IMG/VR virus record: IMGVR_UViG_3300050821_003302
Span: 1-49,278 of that record
Source: a virus
Strand: one strand, 5' to 3'
Length of the DNA: 49,278 nt
This document shows, in pieces, positions 27,308-35,881 of the stretch. The notes below the pieces were generated by a model that saw only the letters and a program-made list of their open reading frames with translations, was not told the origin of the DNA and made no database searches. How positions within the stretch are numbered: the stretch's first letter is position 1; every line of letters begins with the position of its first letter. A program made the position numbers and the translations under genes.

Positions 27308-28219
27308 ATGGCTGTCATTTCAACAGGCCAACACCCCAAAGCTCTTTGGCCGGGCATCAAGGCTTGGTGGGGGCGTTCTTACGCCGAACATCAGGAAGAG
27401 TTCCCCGAGATCTTCGAGAAGGAGACCTCGGACAAGGCATACGAAGAGGATGTCGAGATTTCGTCCTTCGGCTTGGCTCCGGTCAAGCAGCAAGGTACGG
27501 CAATCAACTACGACACCGAAACGCAAGGTTCTGTAACACGTTATACCCACGTGGCATACGCGTTGGGCTATATCGTCACTTTTGAAGAACTTCGCGACGA
27601 TCTCTACGAGGTCGTATCCAAGCGTCGTGCCAAGATGCTGGCGTTCTCGATGCGTCAAACGAAGGAAAACGTTGCTGCGAACGTTTACAATCGCGCGTTC
27701 AACGCAACCTTCACCGGCGGTGATGGCACTACGCTCATCAGCACCGCGCACCCGACCACGACCGGCGGCAACCAGTCAAATCAGTTGACGACTGCGGCAG
27801 ACTTGTCGGAGGCGGCAATCGAGGATCTGGTTATTCAGGTCATGCAGGCACAGAACGGTCGCGGGCTGCGCATTTCGCTCATGCCCGAGTCGTTGCACGT
27901 TCCTGTCCAGACATGGTTTGAGGCAAATCGCGTTCTCAAGTCGGTGTTGCAGAACGACACCGCCAACAACGCGGTCAACGTCCTCAAGGCAACGAACGTG
28001 TTCCCGAAGGGCATCAAGATCAATCACTACTTCACGTCGGCGACCGCCTGGTTCATTCGAACCAACGCACCGGACGGCATGAAGTGGTACGAGCGCGATG
28101 CCATCATGTTCGATCAAGACAACGACTTCGACACGAAAAACGCCAAGGCAGCCTGCTATGAGCGTTATTCGTTCAGCTGGTCGGACTGGCGCGGCCTCTT
28201 CGGCACCGCTGGAGTCTAA
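27308..28219 (+). CDS. Major capsid protein
   Basis: The 303 residues follow an AAGGGAG ribosome site. HPKALWPGIKAWWGRSYAEHQEEFPEIFEKETSDKAYEEDVEISSFGLAPVKQQGTAINYDTETQG, HVAYALGYIVTFEELRDDLYEVV and STAHPTTTGGNQSNQL fit an HK97-fold capsid protein of the Mu gpT-like branch (FGLAxxxxEG, Y-H-x-x-x-x-LGF-x-V-T-x-E-E/M). It is followed directly by a strong terminator, as expected for a highly expressed gene. Confidence 0.9.
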   Translation: MAVISTGQHPKALWPGIKAWWGRSYAEHQEEFPEIFEKETSDKAYEEDVEISSFGLAPVKQQGTAINYDTETQGSVTRYTHVAYALGYIVTFEELRDDLYEVVSKRRAKMLAFSMRQTKENVAANVYNRAFNATFTGGDGTTLISTAHPTTTGGNQSNQLTTAADLSEAAIEDLVIQVMQAQNGRGLRISLMPESLHVPVQTWFEANRVLKSVLQNDTANNAVNVLKATNVFPKGIKINHYFTSATAWFIRTNAPDGMKWYERDAIMFDQDNDFDTKNAKAACYERYSFSWSDWRGLFGTAGV

Positions 28220-28317
28220 CCCTCTCTGGTTCCCAAGGCCCATCTTACGAGGTTGGGAGCGATTAAATCGGCGGCCTGACCCGGCCTCCGAGCCAGTTTT
28301 TTTCTGACGCTGAGACT

Positions 28318-28345
28318 GGGCGGCGCAAATGCCGCCCCTTTCTTT
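28318..28345 (+). terminator. Terminator after the capsid gene
   Basis: GGGCGGC (28318-28324), a six-base loop, GCCGCCC (28331-28337), then a T-rich tail. It separates the capsid gene from the beta-rich cluster and may set high capsid expression. Confidence 0.85.
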
Positions 28346-28407
28346 TCTACGCCCCAGTGGGCGTATCCCGACGCACTGGCGTCATACTCTCATTAGGGTT
28401 CATTTAA

Positions 28408-29409
28408 ATGGCTCGTTCAGCTCTTACGGCCCCGGCGCATCGCGTTGCGCAGCGGGCTCCCGCTCAAATTTCCTCTTCTTCCCCCAATTCCACGGTTCAG
28501 CCGGATTCAGCCCAGTCGCTTGACTACGGCGGCGGCGGTCTTATTGACCATCGTCTTCCCTATAGCCGGTTTAATTCGCTCGGTAACAGTGCGGCTGGCT
28601 GCATCGCGGTTGGTTGGAATGGCAGCGAAAGCGTTGTGGTTCTGGATGCCACTCCGGTAGCGGCTGCTACGGCGAATATCGCAGCGCTCGCCAATGCTGT
28701 TAGCGGAACCCCCGTAACCCTAGTCAGCGTTTCAGGTGGTGGTGTTAGCGTTTTGGCCGCTCCTTATACAACGCTCCCATTCGGCAACGTTCTGCCTACG
28801 GGTTCTGTGGTCATGGGAACCGCGACCGGCAACTCCGGCACCGTTCCTGCTGGTGCTCCTGGGTATATGTTTGTCGGCGCACGTGATCAAACAGCCTATT
28901 ACGATCCGACGACGGCACTGACTTATGCCCTTTCGGTTACTGGGTCGGCCTCCGGTACTGGTGGAACGTTTATCGTCCGCGGCTTTGACTTTTATGGGCA
29001 GCCTATGTCCGAGAACCTTGTCGCAACCGCTGGCGCGACCACGGCTAACGGCGTGAAGGCATGGAAATCGATTACCTCGATTACCCCGCAGTTCTCCGAC
29101 GCACATCAATACAGCTTCGGCACACAGCTTATTGTTGGTCTTCATATTGCTCTCGACCTGAATGCTTATATGACGGAGTTCAAGATCGGCACCGGATATA
29201 CGGCTAATCCGACAATCACCGCATCGCTCGGTTCCTCGACCATCAACACGGCGGCTACAGCCACCAACGCTGATGTTCGCGGAACGTTTGTTCCGACCGC
29301 AGTCCGGGAGATTCTTACAGTAACGCCGACAGCACGCAGGACCAACAATCCGCAATCTCTCGGCGGCATGACGGTCGGACTGTTCGGCGTTACCCAATTC
29401 ACCCAGTAA
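28408..29409 (+). CDS. Beta-rich virion protein, 333 residues
   Basis: It has an N-terminal Ala/Ser/Gln-rich part, GGGGLIDHRLPYSRFN, and then Gly/Thr/Val-rich beta repeats (GSASGTGGTFIVRGFDFYGQPMSENLVATAG...). I know similar proteins after the capsid gene of podoviruses as structural proteins without a clear role. It is set off by terminators on both sides, so it is likely abundant. Confidence 0.65.
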   Translation: MARSALTAPAHRVAQRAPAQISSSSPNSTVQPDSAQSLDYGGGGLIDHRLPYSRFNSLGNSAAGCIAVGWNGSESVVVLDATPVAAATANIAALANAVSGTPVTLVSVSGGGVSVLAAPYTTLPFGNVLPTGSVVMGTATGNSGTVPAGAPGYMFVGARDQTAYYDPTTALTYALSVTGSASGTGGTFIVRGFDFYGQPMSENLVATAGATTANGVKAWKSITSITPQFSDAHQYSFGTQLIVGLHIALDLNAYMTEFKIGTGYTANPTITASLGSSTINTAATATNADVRGTFVPTAVREILTVTPTARRTNNPQSLGGMTVGLFGVTQFTQ

Positions 29410-29430
29410 GGTCATTTGATGACGTAAGAG

Positions 29431-29462
29431 CGGGGCCGGCAAACGCGCCTGCCCCCTTTTCA
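29431..29462 (+). terminator. Terminator-like hairpin
   Basis: GCGGGGC (29431-29437) and the later GCCCC form an imperfect stem, followed by CTTTT. It may end the capsid/28408 transcript. Confidence 0.6.
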
Positions 29463-29476
29463 TTTGGAGATTCATA

Positions 29477-29917
29477 ATGGCCCTCGCATATACGTTTCGT
29501 GTGCTGGAAAACAGCGCTCGGAACTACATATTGCAGGCTAATGCTGTTGATGTGGCGGCTACGGCGGTTGCAACTACCGGGACCGCGTCAACGGGCATTA
29601 TCGCTGCTAACGGCTACACGCCGACAACGCATCTGAAGCTGTCTCGGATTTGGTACAGCATCTACAACTTGGATGTGCGGCTTCAGTGGCACGCCACCAC
29701 CAACGTTGACATTGTCATCGTCTCCGGCGGCTACGGCGAGATGAACTTCGATGAGATGTTTGGCCACTCGACGTTTGTCTTTAACGATGGCGGCGCGGGT
29801 GTGACTGGCGACATTGATATTGCCCCGAGTTATGCCAGCACGATCACGACCGCCGGCGGCGTAACGGCCTCACTCTCAATCACCCTGTTTGCAATCAAGG
29901 GAGCCGGTTTCCCGTAG
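29477..29917 (+). CDS. Beta-rich virion protein, 146 residues
   Basis: The product (MALAYTFRVLENSARNYILQANAVDV...LKLSRIWYSIYNLDVRLQWHATTNVDIVIVSGGYGEMNFDEMFG) looks like a small jelly-roll structural protein. A GGAG ribosome site precedes it. A capsid-surface or head-completion role is possible; no family is assigned with certainty. Confidence 0.65.
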   Translation: MALAYTFRVLENSARNYILQANAVDVAATAVATTGTASTGIIAANGYTPTTHLKLSRIWYSIYNLDVRLQWHATTNVDIVIVSGGYGEMNFDEMFGHSTFVFNDGGAGVTGDIDIAPSYASTITTAGGVTASLSITLFAIKGAGFP

Positions 29918-29924
29918 TCTAACT

Positions 29925-30293
29925 ATGAAGCAGATGGGCTACTTCTTTCTTGACCACAGTAATTCTCCCGGACTTCCAGAAGATATAGCTCGCAAGGCAG
30001 GGTATGACCCGAAGCTTACGGGTGAAGGCAAGGTTTATGAGGCAGATTCTTTTACGTGTCCTCACTGCAAGTCTGCGGTGATTATGCATCTCGAAAGGGA
30101 AAGGCCCCGTGAGACTTGTGAAAAATGCACGTTTTCAAATGGCGTCAAGCGCTACATCTGCGATGGATGCGCGTGGATAGCCCGTCAGCCCGGTTACATC
30201 CATACGACCTTGGAACAGGCATATGAATACGGGCTTGATCCAACAATTATTTATGTACCCCGCTGGGGTGCTTCTAAAGAAGGATTCAAATAA
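29925..30293 (+). CDS. Zinc-finger protein, 122 residues
   Basis: ATG 29925 is chosen as start (MKQMGYFFLDHSNSPGLPEDIARKAGYD...). FTCPHCKSAV, ETCEKCTFSNGVKRYICDGCAWI give three CxxC pairs, suggesting one or two zinc fingers. It lies between structural genes. I know such Cys proteins from phage tail regions, without function. Confidence 0.68.
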   Translation: MKQMGYFFLDHSNSPGLPEDIARKAGYDPKLTGEGKVYEADSFTCPHCKSAVIMHLERERPRETCEKCTFSNGVKRYICDGCAWIARQPGYIHTTLEQAYEYGLDPTIIYVPRWGASKEGFK

Positions 30294-30805
30294 TGTCTAA
30301 ATGGTCTTTTAACGTTATGACGATGGCTCCGGCCGCCTCGGCAGACAACGCCTTGCTTACCGGTGGTTGGATGGCTCTGGGCGGCGGCACGGCTACTCAA
30401 TACATCAAGGTTCAGGAAATCCAGGAGACGGGCCAGGCTGTCGCCACCAGCGCAAACATCATGCAGTTTGCTCGGGATTCGACCGCCGGTGCTACACCGA
30501 CCGCATTGGCCGCCAACTCCGGTAACTCGATGGGCCCGCTAGATGCCAGCACGGCCGTTCTTGCGAACCCTAACACGGCGTTCATTGCGGCGACCACTGC
30601 ACCGACTCGTTCCGGTTCGGTCACGTCAGCCAAACTCAATCTGTCGTTCAATGCTTTCGGCGGAATTCTCCGTTGGCAGGCGGCGCCGGATGAGGAATGG
30701 GGCATTATCACTGCAACCGGTCCGGCCGGCGAAAGCTCGCTCTCAGGCTTCACCGGCACGGGTACCGGTCCGATGGGTGCTCATATCATCTTTGAAGTGA
30801 AGTAA
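30293..30805 (+). CDS. Beta-rich virion protein, 170 residues
   Basis: It starts by overlap (TAATG). The product (MSKWSFNVMTMAPAASADNALLTGGWMALGGGTATQYIKVQEIQETGQAVATSANIMQFARDST...LRWQAAPDEEWGIITATG) looks like a small capsid or head-decoration protein. No named family. Confidence 0.65.
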   Translation: MSKWSFNVMTMAPAASADNALLTGGWMALGGGTATQYIKVQEIQETGQAVATSANIMQFARDSTAGATPTALAANSGNSMGPLDASTAVLANPNTAFIAATTAPTRSGSVTSAKLNLSFNAFGGILRWQAAPDEEWGIITATGPAGESSLSGFTGTGTGPMGAHIIFEVK

Positions 30806-31086
30806 TGCCCATAACCTGTAGTGGTCCCCGGCCATACGCCGGGGACCTATTCATACCGGACGCGATCTATGCCGCAATATATCGCGCTCGGGAAGAACAT
30901 CTTAGTAGAATCATGATCAGGCGCGCTGGAGATGGTACCTATGATCTACTTATCCAGTCTGATGATGAAATTGACCCCATTGAGGACGCGAGGCGTAGGC
31001 CGGTGCTTTATTGCACGATAACAATCGATCCGGTGGATCACCGCGCGTACGTGGTTTATGTAGACGGCCGCACTGAAACAAGGTGA
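30805..31086 (+). CDS. Small protein, 93 residues
   Basis: It starts by one-base overlap with the preceding stop (TAATG). The product contains SRIMIRRAGDGTYDLLIQSDDEIDP and a strand pair LYCTITIDPVDHRAYVVYVDG. No family recognised. Confidence 0.6.
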   Translation: MPITCSGPRPYAGDLFIPDAIYAAIYRAREEHLSRIMIRRAGDGTYDLLIQSDDEIDPIEDARRRPVLYCTITIDPVDHRAYVVYVDGRTETR

Positions 31087-31089
31087 AAA

Positions 31090-31350
31090 ATGGTAACTCA
31101 AACTCAAGTCGCTAACGCCGACCCCGTCTACCAGAACATACTGAAGGTCAACGCTACTATTGTTGCGATCAATGCGGCGGTGCCGGTCGGATACACCGGG
31201 CCCATCACCCTCTACATCGGCGGCGGACCCGGCGGGAACAGTGTTCAGATTGACCTGTCTGCCATCGGTGTCAGCACTGTCCTCAATTCCATGTTCACGC
31301 AGGCGAACTCCACCCTCACCACACTGAATTCCCAACTCGCTGCGATCTAA
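31090..31350 (+). CDS. Small virion-region protein, 86 residues
   Basis: The product (MVTQTQVANADPVYQNILKVNATIVAINAAVPVGYTGPITLYIGGGPGGNSVQIDLSAIGVSTVLNSMF...) combines helices with a beta turn. No family recognised. Confidence 0.6.
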   Translation: MVTQTQVANADPVYQNILKVNATIVAINAAVPVGYTGPITLYIGGGPGGNSVQIDLSAIGVSTVLNSMFTQANSTLTTLNSQLAAI

Positions 31351-31644
31351 ATGGCCGCCCAGGGCTCGATCAACCTCAACTTCGGGGCGTTTCCGGGGGC
31401 CCTCCAGGCTCAGGCCGTGGTTGGTAGCCAGACCGGAATTCTCTCTACTTCATTGGTTGAAGCGTGGCTTTATCCTGTGGCCACTGCCGATCACAGCGTT
31501 GACGAGCAAATCTTTGACAGTACGTCATTGATTGTTACGGCGGCAAACATCGTCCCGGGTACCGGCTTTACGATCTATGGTCAGGTCGATCTTGGGAACG
31601 CTCCGCTTTACGGTAACTATAACATCGCCTGGGTGTGGAATTGA
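31351..31644 (+). CDS. Small beta-rich protein, 97 residues
   Basis: The product (AAQGSINLNFGAFPGALQAQAVVGSQTGILSTSLVEAWLYPVATADHSVDEQ...IVPGTGFTIYGQVDLGNAPLYGNYNIAWVWN) looks like a complete beta sandwich. I recognise the LxFGAFPGxxxAxxxVxGQxxI...VEAWLxPxxTxDHSxDEH pattern from rhizobial phage structural regions. It abuts its neighbours exactly. Confidence 0.68.
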   Translation: MAAQGSINLNFGAFPGALQAQAVVGSQTGILSTSLVEAWLYPVATADHSVDEQIFDSTSLIVTAANIVPGTGFTIYGQVDLGNAPLYGNYNIAWVWN

Positions 31645-32510
31645 CAGTCCAGATTGCCGGGAATGTAAACAGCACGGTTGCCGAAGTAGAGCTAAACACT
31701 CTTGCTGGTCGCCGCGCTGTTCGTCCTAATGACGTTCTTGGATCAAATCCGGTAATACAGCCTGTCGGCGGGTCGTTCAGCACAACGGCCATCGCGACGA
31801 TCACGGGCAACGGCACAACGTTTACTGCGCCAACAAACGCTCCGATCCTCGCAATGCAATGGGTTGACCCTAACAATCTGTTTGTTTTGAAAAAGCTAAG
31901 TATTAAGCAGGCTGCGCCGCCTACGACTACGTCCTATGCTACTGCCGGGGTTTGGACATTCCAGGTATTCCGGGCGCAGGCGTTTGTCCGTCAATACGAC
32001 ACTTACGGCGTTGACAATGTGACCAATGTTTGGTTGCAGGCTGCCCAAACCATGCCAGTCGGGGTGGGCGGAAAACGCAAATCAACGATGCTGAATGCTA
32101 GGGCTGGTGGGTATCAGCCCGGCGATATTGCCAATGTAACGCTCCCTACGGGGGGCGGCGGTACCCCGCTCAGTATTAATTCCAGTACAGTATCGGGCGG
32201 CTCAGTCGTTTTCCTGTTCACGCGCACGCTTCAAGCAAACGTGACCGCATTCCCGCCTCTTGGTGGTGGGCAAAATACCCTTGATCCATTTCCATTTGCT
32301 GCGATCACGACCAGCGTGCCGACAGCGACCCTGCCATACAACAACATTGGGTTGAATTCCCCAATATACGACTCAACCGACACATATCCGATGATCTTTG
32401 ATTGCATGACCGGGTTTGTTGTGCAGACGACATTTAACGGCAGCTTTGGTGTTGCCGCCACGATCTCATTCATCTTTTCAATGGACTGGGAAGAGCTCCC
32501 AAATTTCTGA
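31641..32510 (+). CDS. Virion protein, paralogue A
   Basis: I chose TTG 31641 (overlapping the previous stop) because it aligns with the start of the next gene: LTVQIAGNVNSTVAEVELNTLAGRRAVRPND against MATQIVGNVNSGTAAEVEVGTKALRSVIRPDD. Both end in a VQxxWEEL-like block (SMDWEELPNF here). The 289 residues are beta-rich. Probably a capsid- or tail-surface protein. Confidence 0.68.
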   Translation: MTVQIAGNVNSTVAEVELNTLAGRRAVRPNDVLGSNPVIQPVGGSFSTTAIATITGNGTTFTAPTNAPILAMQWVDPNNLFVLKKLSIKQAAPPTTTSYATAGVWTFQVFRAQAFVRQYDTYGVDNVTNVWLQAAQTMPVGVGGKRKSTMLNARAGGYQPGDIANVTLPTGGGGTPLSINSSTVSGGSVVFLFTRTLQANVTAFPPLGGGQNTLDPFPFAAITTSVPTATLPYNNIGLNSPIYDSTDTYPMIFDCMTGFVVQTTFNGSFGVAATISFIFSMDWEELPNF

Positions 32511-32516
32511 GGTACT

Positions 32517-33185
32517 ATGGCCACCCAAATAGTTGGTAACGTCAACTCTGGTACAGCAGCAGAAGTAGAAGTTGGCACCAAAGCGCTGCGTTCGGTCATC
32601 AGGCCGGACGACATTGGCTCGCTAGGCGCGTACCTGATTGACCTTACAAGCGGCACCATGGCGGCAGCTCTTGCTGCCAACTCTCCGGTATTCTCTTGGC
32701 GCAACGGCAACGCCTCTAACGTCATTGTAATCCGTCAGGTGCAGATCTCTGCCGGAGACTTGGTCGGGTTTACGGCTGGTATAGCCACTTTCACGATGTT
32801 CCGGGCTACGTCGTTCTCCGCGTCTGACACGGGTGGAACAACGTCTCTTCCTGGAACTGGCAGCAAGAAAAAGACCTCGATGGCGTCGTCCTTGATGACG
32901 GCCGGTAACAACTCTGACATTCGCATTAGTGCTACAGCCACGCTTACGGCTGGAACTAGAACGCTGGATGCTCTTGCAATGGGCACCGTCGCGACAAGCG
33001 TCATTGCTACGGCGGGGAATCCGATTACCCCCGGCAAGGTCACGCTGTTCGATGGGCGGGGCTCCGCGTGGCCGTTGGTGCTGGTGCAGAACGAGGGGTT
33101 TGTCATTCAGGCCACGGTCCCCATTACAGGCACCTGGACCTTCGACGTTCAGGTTGATTGGGAAGAACTCACCGCTTATCCATAG
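32517..33185 (+). CDS. Virion protein, paralogue B
   Basis: The 222 residues are a shorter relative of the preceding protein, sharing the Q-I-x-G-N-V-N-S start, the FTMFRATSF/FQVFRAQAF strand and the VDWEEL end. The pair arose by tandem duplication and has diverged strongly. Function unknown. Confidence 0.68.
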   Translation: MATQIVGNVNSGTAAEVEVGTKALRSVIRPDDIGSLGAYLIDLTSGTMAAALAANSPVFSWRNGNASNVIVIRQVQISAGDLVGFTAGIATFTMFRATSFSASDTGGTTSLPGTGSKKKTSMASSLMTAGNNSDIRISATATLTAGTRTLDALAMGTVATSVIATAGNPITPGKVTLFDGRGSAWPLVLVQNEGFVIQATVPITGTWTFDVQVDWEELTAYP

Positions 33186-33193
33186 GGAACATA

Positions 33194-33460
33194 ATGGCCA
33201 CATTCAACGTCACTGGGACTGTTACAGACGCCGATGGGCTCTCTACGCCGTTCACTGGTAGCTTCACTACGGCCTCGCCTCCGGTTGTCAATTCCGTGAC
33301 GGTTTCTCCGCAGTCGGCTCCCGCGGGGACGCTGAGGACTATCACGATCAGCGCAACCGACCCCAACACGCCCGGTGGCCCTCTGACCTATACCTGTTCG
33401 GTAAACGGAACCCCGGCAGCCGCTACAGCCCAAGCTAACGTATTCACCTTCACTGCATGA
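33194..33460 (+). CDS. Ig/PKD-like domain protein, N-terminal part
   Basis: From ATG 33194 the 88 residues (ATFNVTGTVTDADGLSTPFTGSFTTASPPVVNSVTVSPQSAPAGTLRTITISATDPNTPGGPLTYTCSVNG...FTFTA) look like most of an Ig/cadherin-like repeat, ending before the last strands. Those strands appear in the next gene, which overlaps by ATGA. So one domain is spread over two reading frames. Confidence 0.62.
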   Translation: MATFNVTGTVTDADGLSTPFTGSFTTASPPVVNSVTVSPQSAPAGTLRTITISATDPNTPGGPLTYTCSVNGTPAAATAQANVFTFTA

Positions 33461-34041
33461 CCGATCTTCCGGTCGCAGTAACAGTCACTGACTCGTCTGG
33501 GCTTTCGGCTTCGGCAAACGCCACAATCACTATCGCCAGCGGCACGACGACCATAAACGTCGGGGAAACGACGGTTCTCTCCGAGACCGATAACGGCAAC
33601 GGCAACCTTCTGGTAGCCCAGCCGATCACTCTGACCCAGCAGGGCACGTTACAGAGCATATCGTTCTATGTGGCTACTGTAGGAGGGCAACTCCGGTTGG
33701 GGCTTTATTCTGGGGTAACCCCGAATGCGCTGGTGGCCCAAGGAACCGCTTTTACCCCGGTGGCCGGTTGGAATATGCAGTCGGTTACATCGCCCTCGCT
33801 ACCACCGGGCCAGTACTGGCTAGCCTACCTTCCGTCATCTAATACGCTTGGGTTTCGGAAGGCTGAGACCGGTGGTACGAGTTACTTCAAGACTGAGAGC
33901 TTTGGAGCAATGCCAAGCACCTTTCCGGCCTCACCGAATACCACGACTTCGCACTGGTCGTTCTACGCAACCTTCATAGTCATCCAAGACACCACTCCGC
34001 CCAGCATTCCAACAAACCTGACGGCAACCAATGTTTCGTAA
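33457..34041 (+). CDS. Ig-like adhesin-type protein ending in an FN3 start
   Basis: The 194 residues begin LPVAVTVTDSSGLSASANATITI, the missing end of the preceding Ig-like repeat, continue with a lectin-like beta region (LTQQGTLQSISFYVATVGGQLRLGLYSG...), and stop at DTTPPSIPTNLTATNVS, the first strand of a fibronectin type III domain. The rest of that FN3 domain is in the next gene. A surface-binding role is likely. Confidence 0.65.
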   Translation: MTDLPVAVTVTDSSGLSASANATITIASGTTTINVGETTVLSETDNGNGNLLVAQPITLTQQGTLQSISFYVATVGGQLRLGLYSGVTPNALVAQGTAFTPVAGWNMQSVTSPSLPPGQYWLAYLPSSNTLGFRKAETGGTSYFKTESFGAMPSTFPASPNTTTSHWSFYATFIVIQDTTPPSIPTNLTATNVS

Positions 34042-35881
34042 AGTTAAATGGCTTCTCGGGCTGTTTGTTTGCATCTTCCTTGTTTCCTCTGCTATTACGC
34101 AGAGTGTTAGTGTCAGCCTAGCTTGGAGCCCTAGCACCGATAACGTCGGGGTTGCGGGGTATCACGTTTATCGAAACGAGGTCCTGATCGGGACTTCGTC
34201 TACAACGTCGTTCACGGACACGACGGCAAGTCCTTCTACGCAATACAGTTACACAGTTAGAGCCTTTGACGCTGCGGGTAATGAGTCTGGGGACTCTCTG
34301 CCTGCGGTCATTCTGACTGGGACGATCATTACGATCGGGGGCGGGAACGACAATACCTTCACTCCCACGGCATTGCGTTTCATGTCCCCGTCCGGGAGTG
34401 ATGCAGCTAATGGACTGACTCCTGCCACGGCTTGGGCAACGCCCAATCATGCGATGAACTGCGGGGACGTTATCCTTGCGGCGTCCGGAACCTATACGAC
34501 GCAGTTTGCTGGTAGTTGGGGCACCGTATCTAACTGTCCGTCTACGACTGGCGGTATCGATGGGACAGGCGGTATATGGTTTGCGGCTATCGTCTGTGCC
34601 GGACCTGACTTGGTGTCCTGCCCGCTAAACAGCACGAGTACCGGCGGCTCCAATGGAGTCGTGGCGCCGACAACGAATAACTGGTCAGTTCAGGGATTCA
34701 AGGTAACAGTTGCCGGCGGTGCCGATCGTGGTTTCGCAATTAATCCTCCCAATCAAACCACAATCCTGCACCATTACGCCTTTATCAACAATGTCGTATT
34801 TAACACTAATCAGGCGTTCGGTGGGAACGATTGCCCGGGGGGTACCTGCAATCACAATGTTCCGGGCGACGGCTTTGACTATTGGGCCATCATTGGGAAC
34901 ATAGCGCAAAATTCAGCCCAGGATGGCATATGCCTGGGTGCTATTGATGCGGTGGGTGTGGCCAACCAGGACACGTTGCCTGGAACGCACATCTATGTAT
35001 TCAACAATTTTGCAATCAGTAATAACACAGCGGACAATGGTTGCGTAATTGATGAAGAAGGTTCCATGTTCGATACCTGGGACGCGCATGGGTATGCCAA
35101 CCAAGGAGTGATAGCCAACAATATAGTTTATAATTCTATTCGGTATGGCTTTCAAATGTTCTCCCAATCGTTCAACACGTCATCTCCGACGATCAAAGTT
35201 TACAACAATACATATTTTAATAATTTGCAGCAGACTGGTACGGACTCGGCAGACGGCGAACTTAATTGGAGCTTCAGCAGCAATGGCGGGTCGATTGCTG
35301 GATGGACATTCTCAGTTCTAAGAAACATTGCCTATAATACCCACGCTACGTCTCCTGGCGGAACGACGCATAATCCGGTTTATGCCGCTGTCATTGGCGG
35401 AACGACATGGAGCAACTTCACCTTCGGCAGCACTGGGAATGAGAACGTATTGCTAGGCTCTGCTACATCGTGTGCTGGGACCTGCGATAGCGGTGTCGCG
35501 CCATTCACCATTAGCAATTTCAACAGCAATGGGCTGGGTACGAATTTTATTACCAATCCTAATTTCGCAAATACGACGGACCTTTTTGCCAACCATCTCG
35601 GTGTACCGGATTGTACGGGGTTCGAGAATGTCTCGCAGTGCATGGGCTGGGATGCGAGGAACCATTCGCTTTTCCCGTTATCTGTCATTTCTGATCTTAC
35701 CGCCGGCTGTGCTCAATGTACTGGTAAGGGGTTTCAGCGTCCCGACATAGTGTGTGCTCCAAACCCCGATTATCCAGCGTGGTTGAAGGGCATGAACTAT
35801 CTGCACGCCCTTGATGGGTTTACTGCCGGTTCCCGCATTGTGGAAAAGATGGGTCTAACCACCAAACCTTGCGGGATGTAA
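34031..35881 (+). CDS. FN3 plus beta-helix protein with hydrophobic leader
   Basis: The 616 residues start with a basic-hydrophobic leader like a signal peptide (FRKVKWLLGLFVCIFLVSSAITQ), then an FN3 domain lacking its first strand (SVSLAWSPSTDNVGVAGYHVYRNEVLIGTSSTTSFTDTTASPSTQYSYTVRAFDAAGNES). From about residue 115 on it has FMSPSGSDAANGLTPATAWATPNHAM..., the opening of a right-handed beta helix, with several Cys. This is the form of polysaccharide-binding or -cleaving adhesins. No catalytic residues can be assigned. A signal peptide would be odd for a virion protein. Confidence 0.7.
   Translation: MFRKVKWLLGLFVCIFLVSSAITQSVSVSLAWSPSTDNVGVAGYHVYRNEVLIGTSSTTSFTDTTASPSTQYSYTVRAFDAAGNESGDSLPAVILTGTIITIGGGNDNTFTPTALRFMSPSGSDAANGLTPATAWATPNHAMNCGDVILAASGTYTTQFAGSWGTVSNCPSTTGGIDGTGGIWFAAIVCAGPDLVSCPLNSTSTGGSNGVVAPTTNNWSVQGFKVTVAGGADRGFAINPPNQTTILHHYAFINNVVFNTNQAFGGNDCPGGTCNHNVPGDGFDYWAIIGNIAQNSAQDGICLGAIDAVGVANQDTLPGTHIYVFNNFAISNNTADNGCVIDEEGSMFDTWDAHGYANQGVIANNIVYNSIRYGFQMFSQSFNTSSPTIKVYNNTYFNNLQQTGTDSADGELNWSFSSNGGSIAGWTFSVLRNIAYNTHATSPGGTTHNPVYAAVIGGTTWSNFTFGSTGNENVLLGSATSCAGTCDSGVAPFTISNFNSNGLGTNFITNPNFANTTDLFANHLGVPDCTGFENVSQCMGWDARNHSLFPLSVISDLTAGCAQCTGKGFQRPDIVCAPNPDYPAWLKGMNYLHALDGFTAGSRIVEKMGLTTKPCGM

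Noticed and set aside
28732-29475. 247-codon leftward frame opposite the 28408 gene
   Set aside because: Shadow of a Gly/Thr-rich gene; no natural protein pattern.
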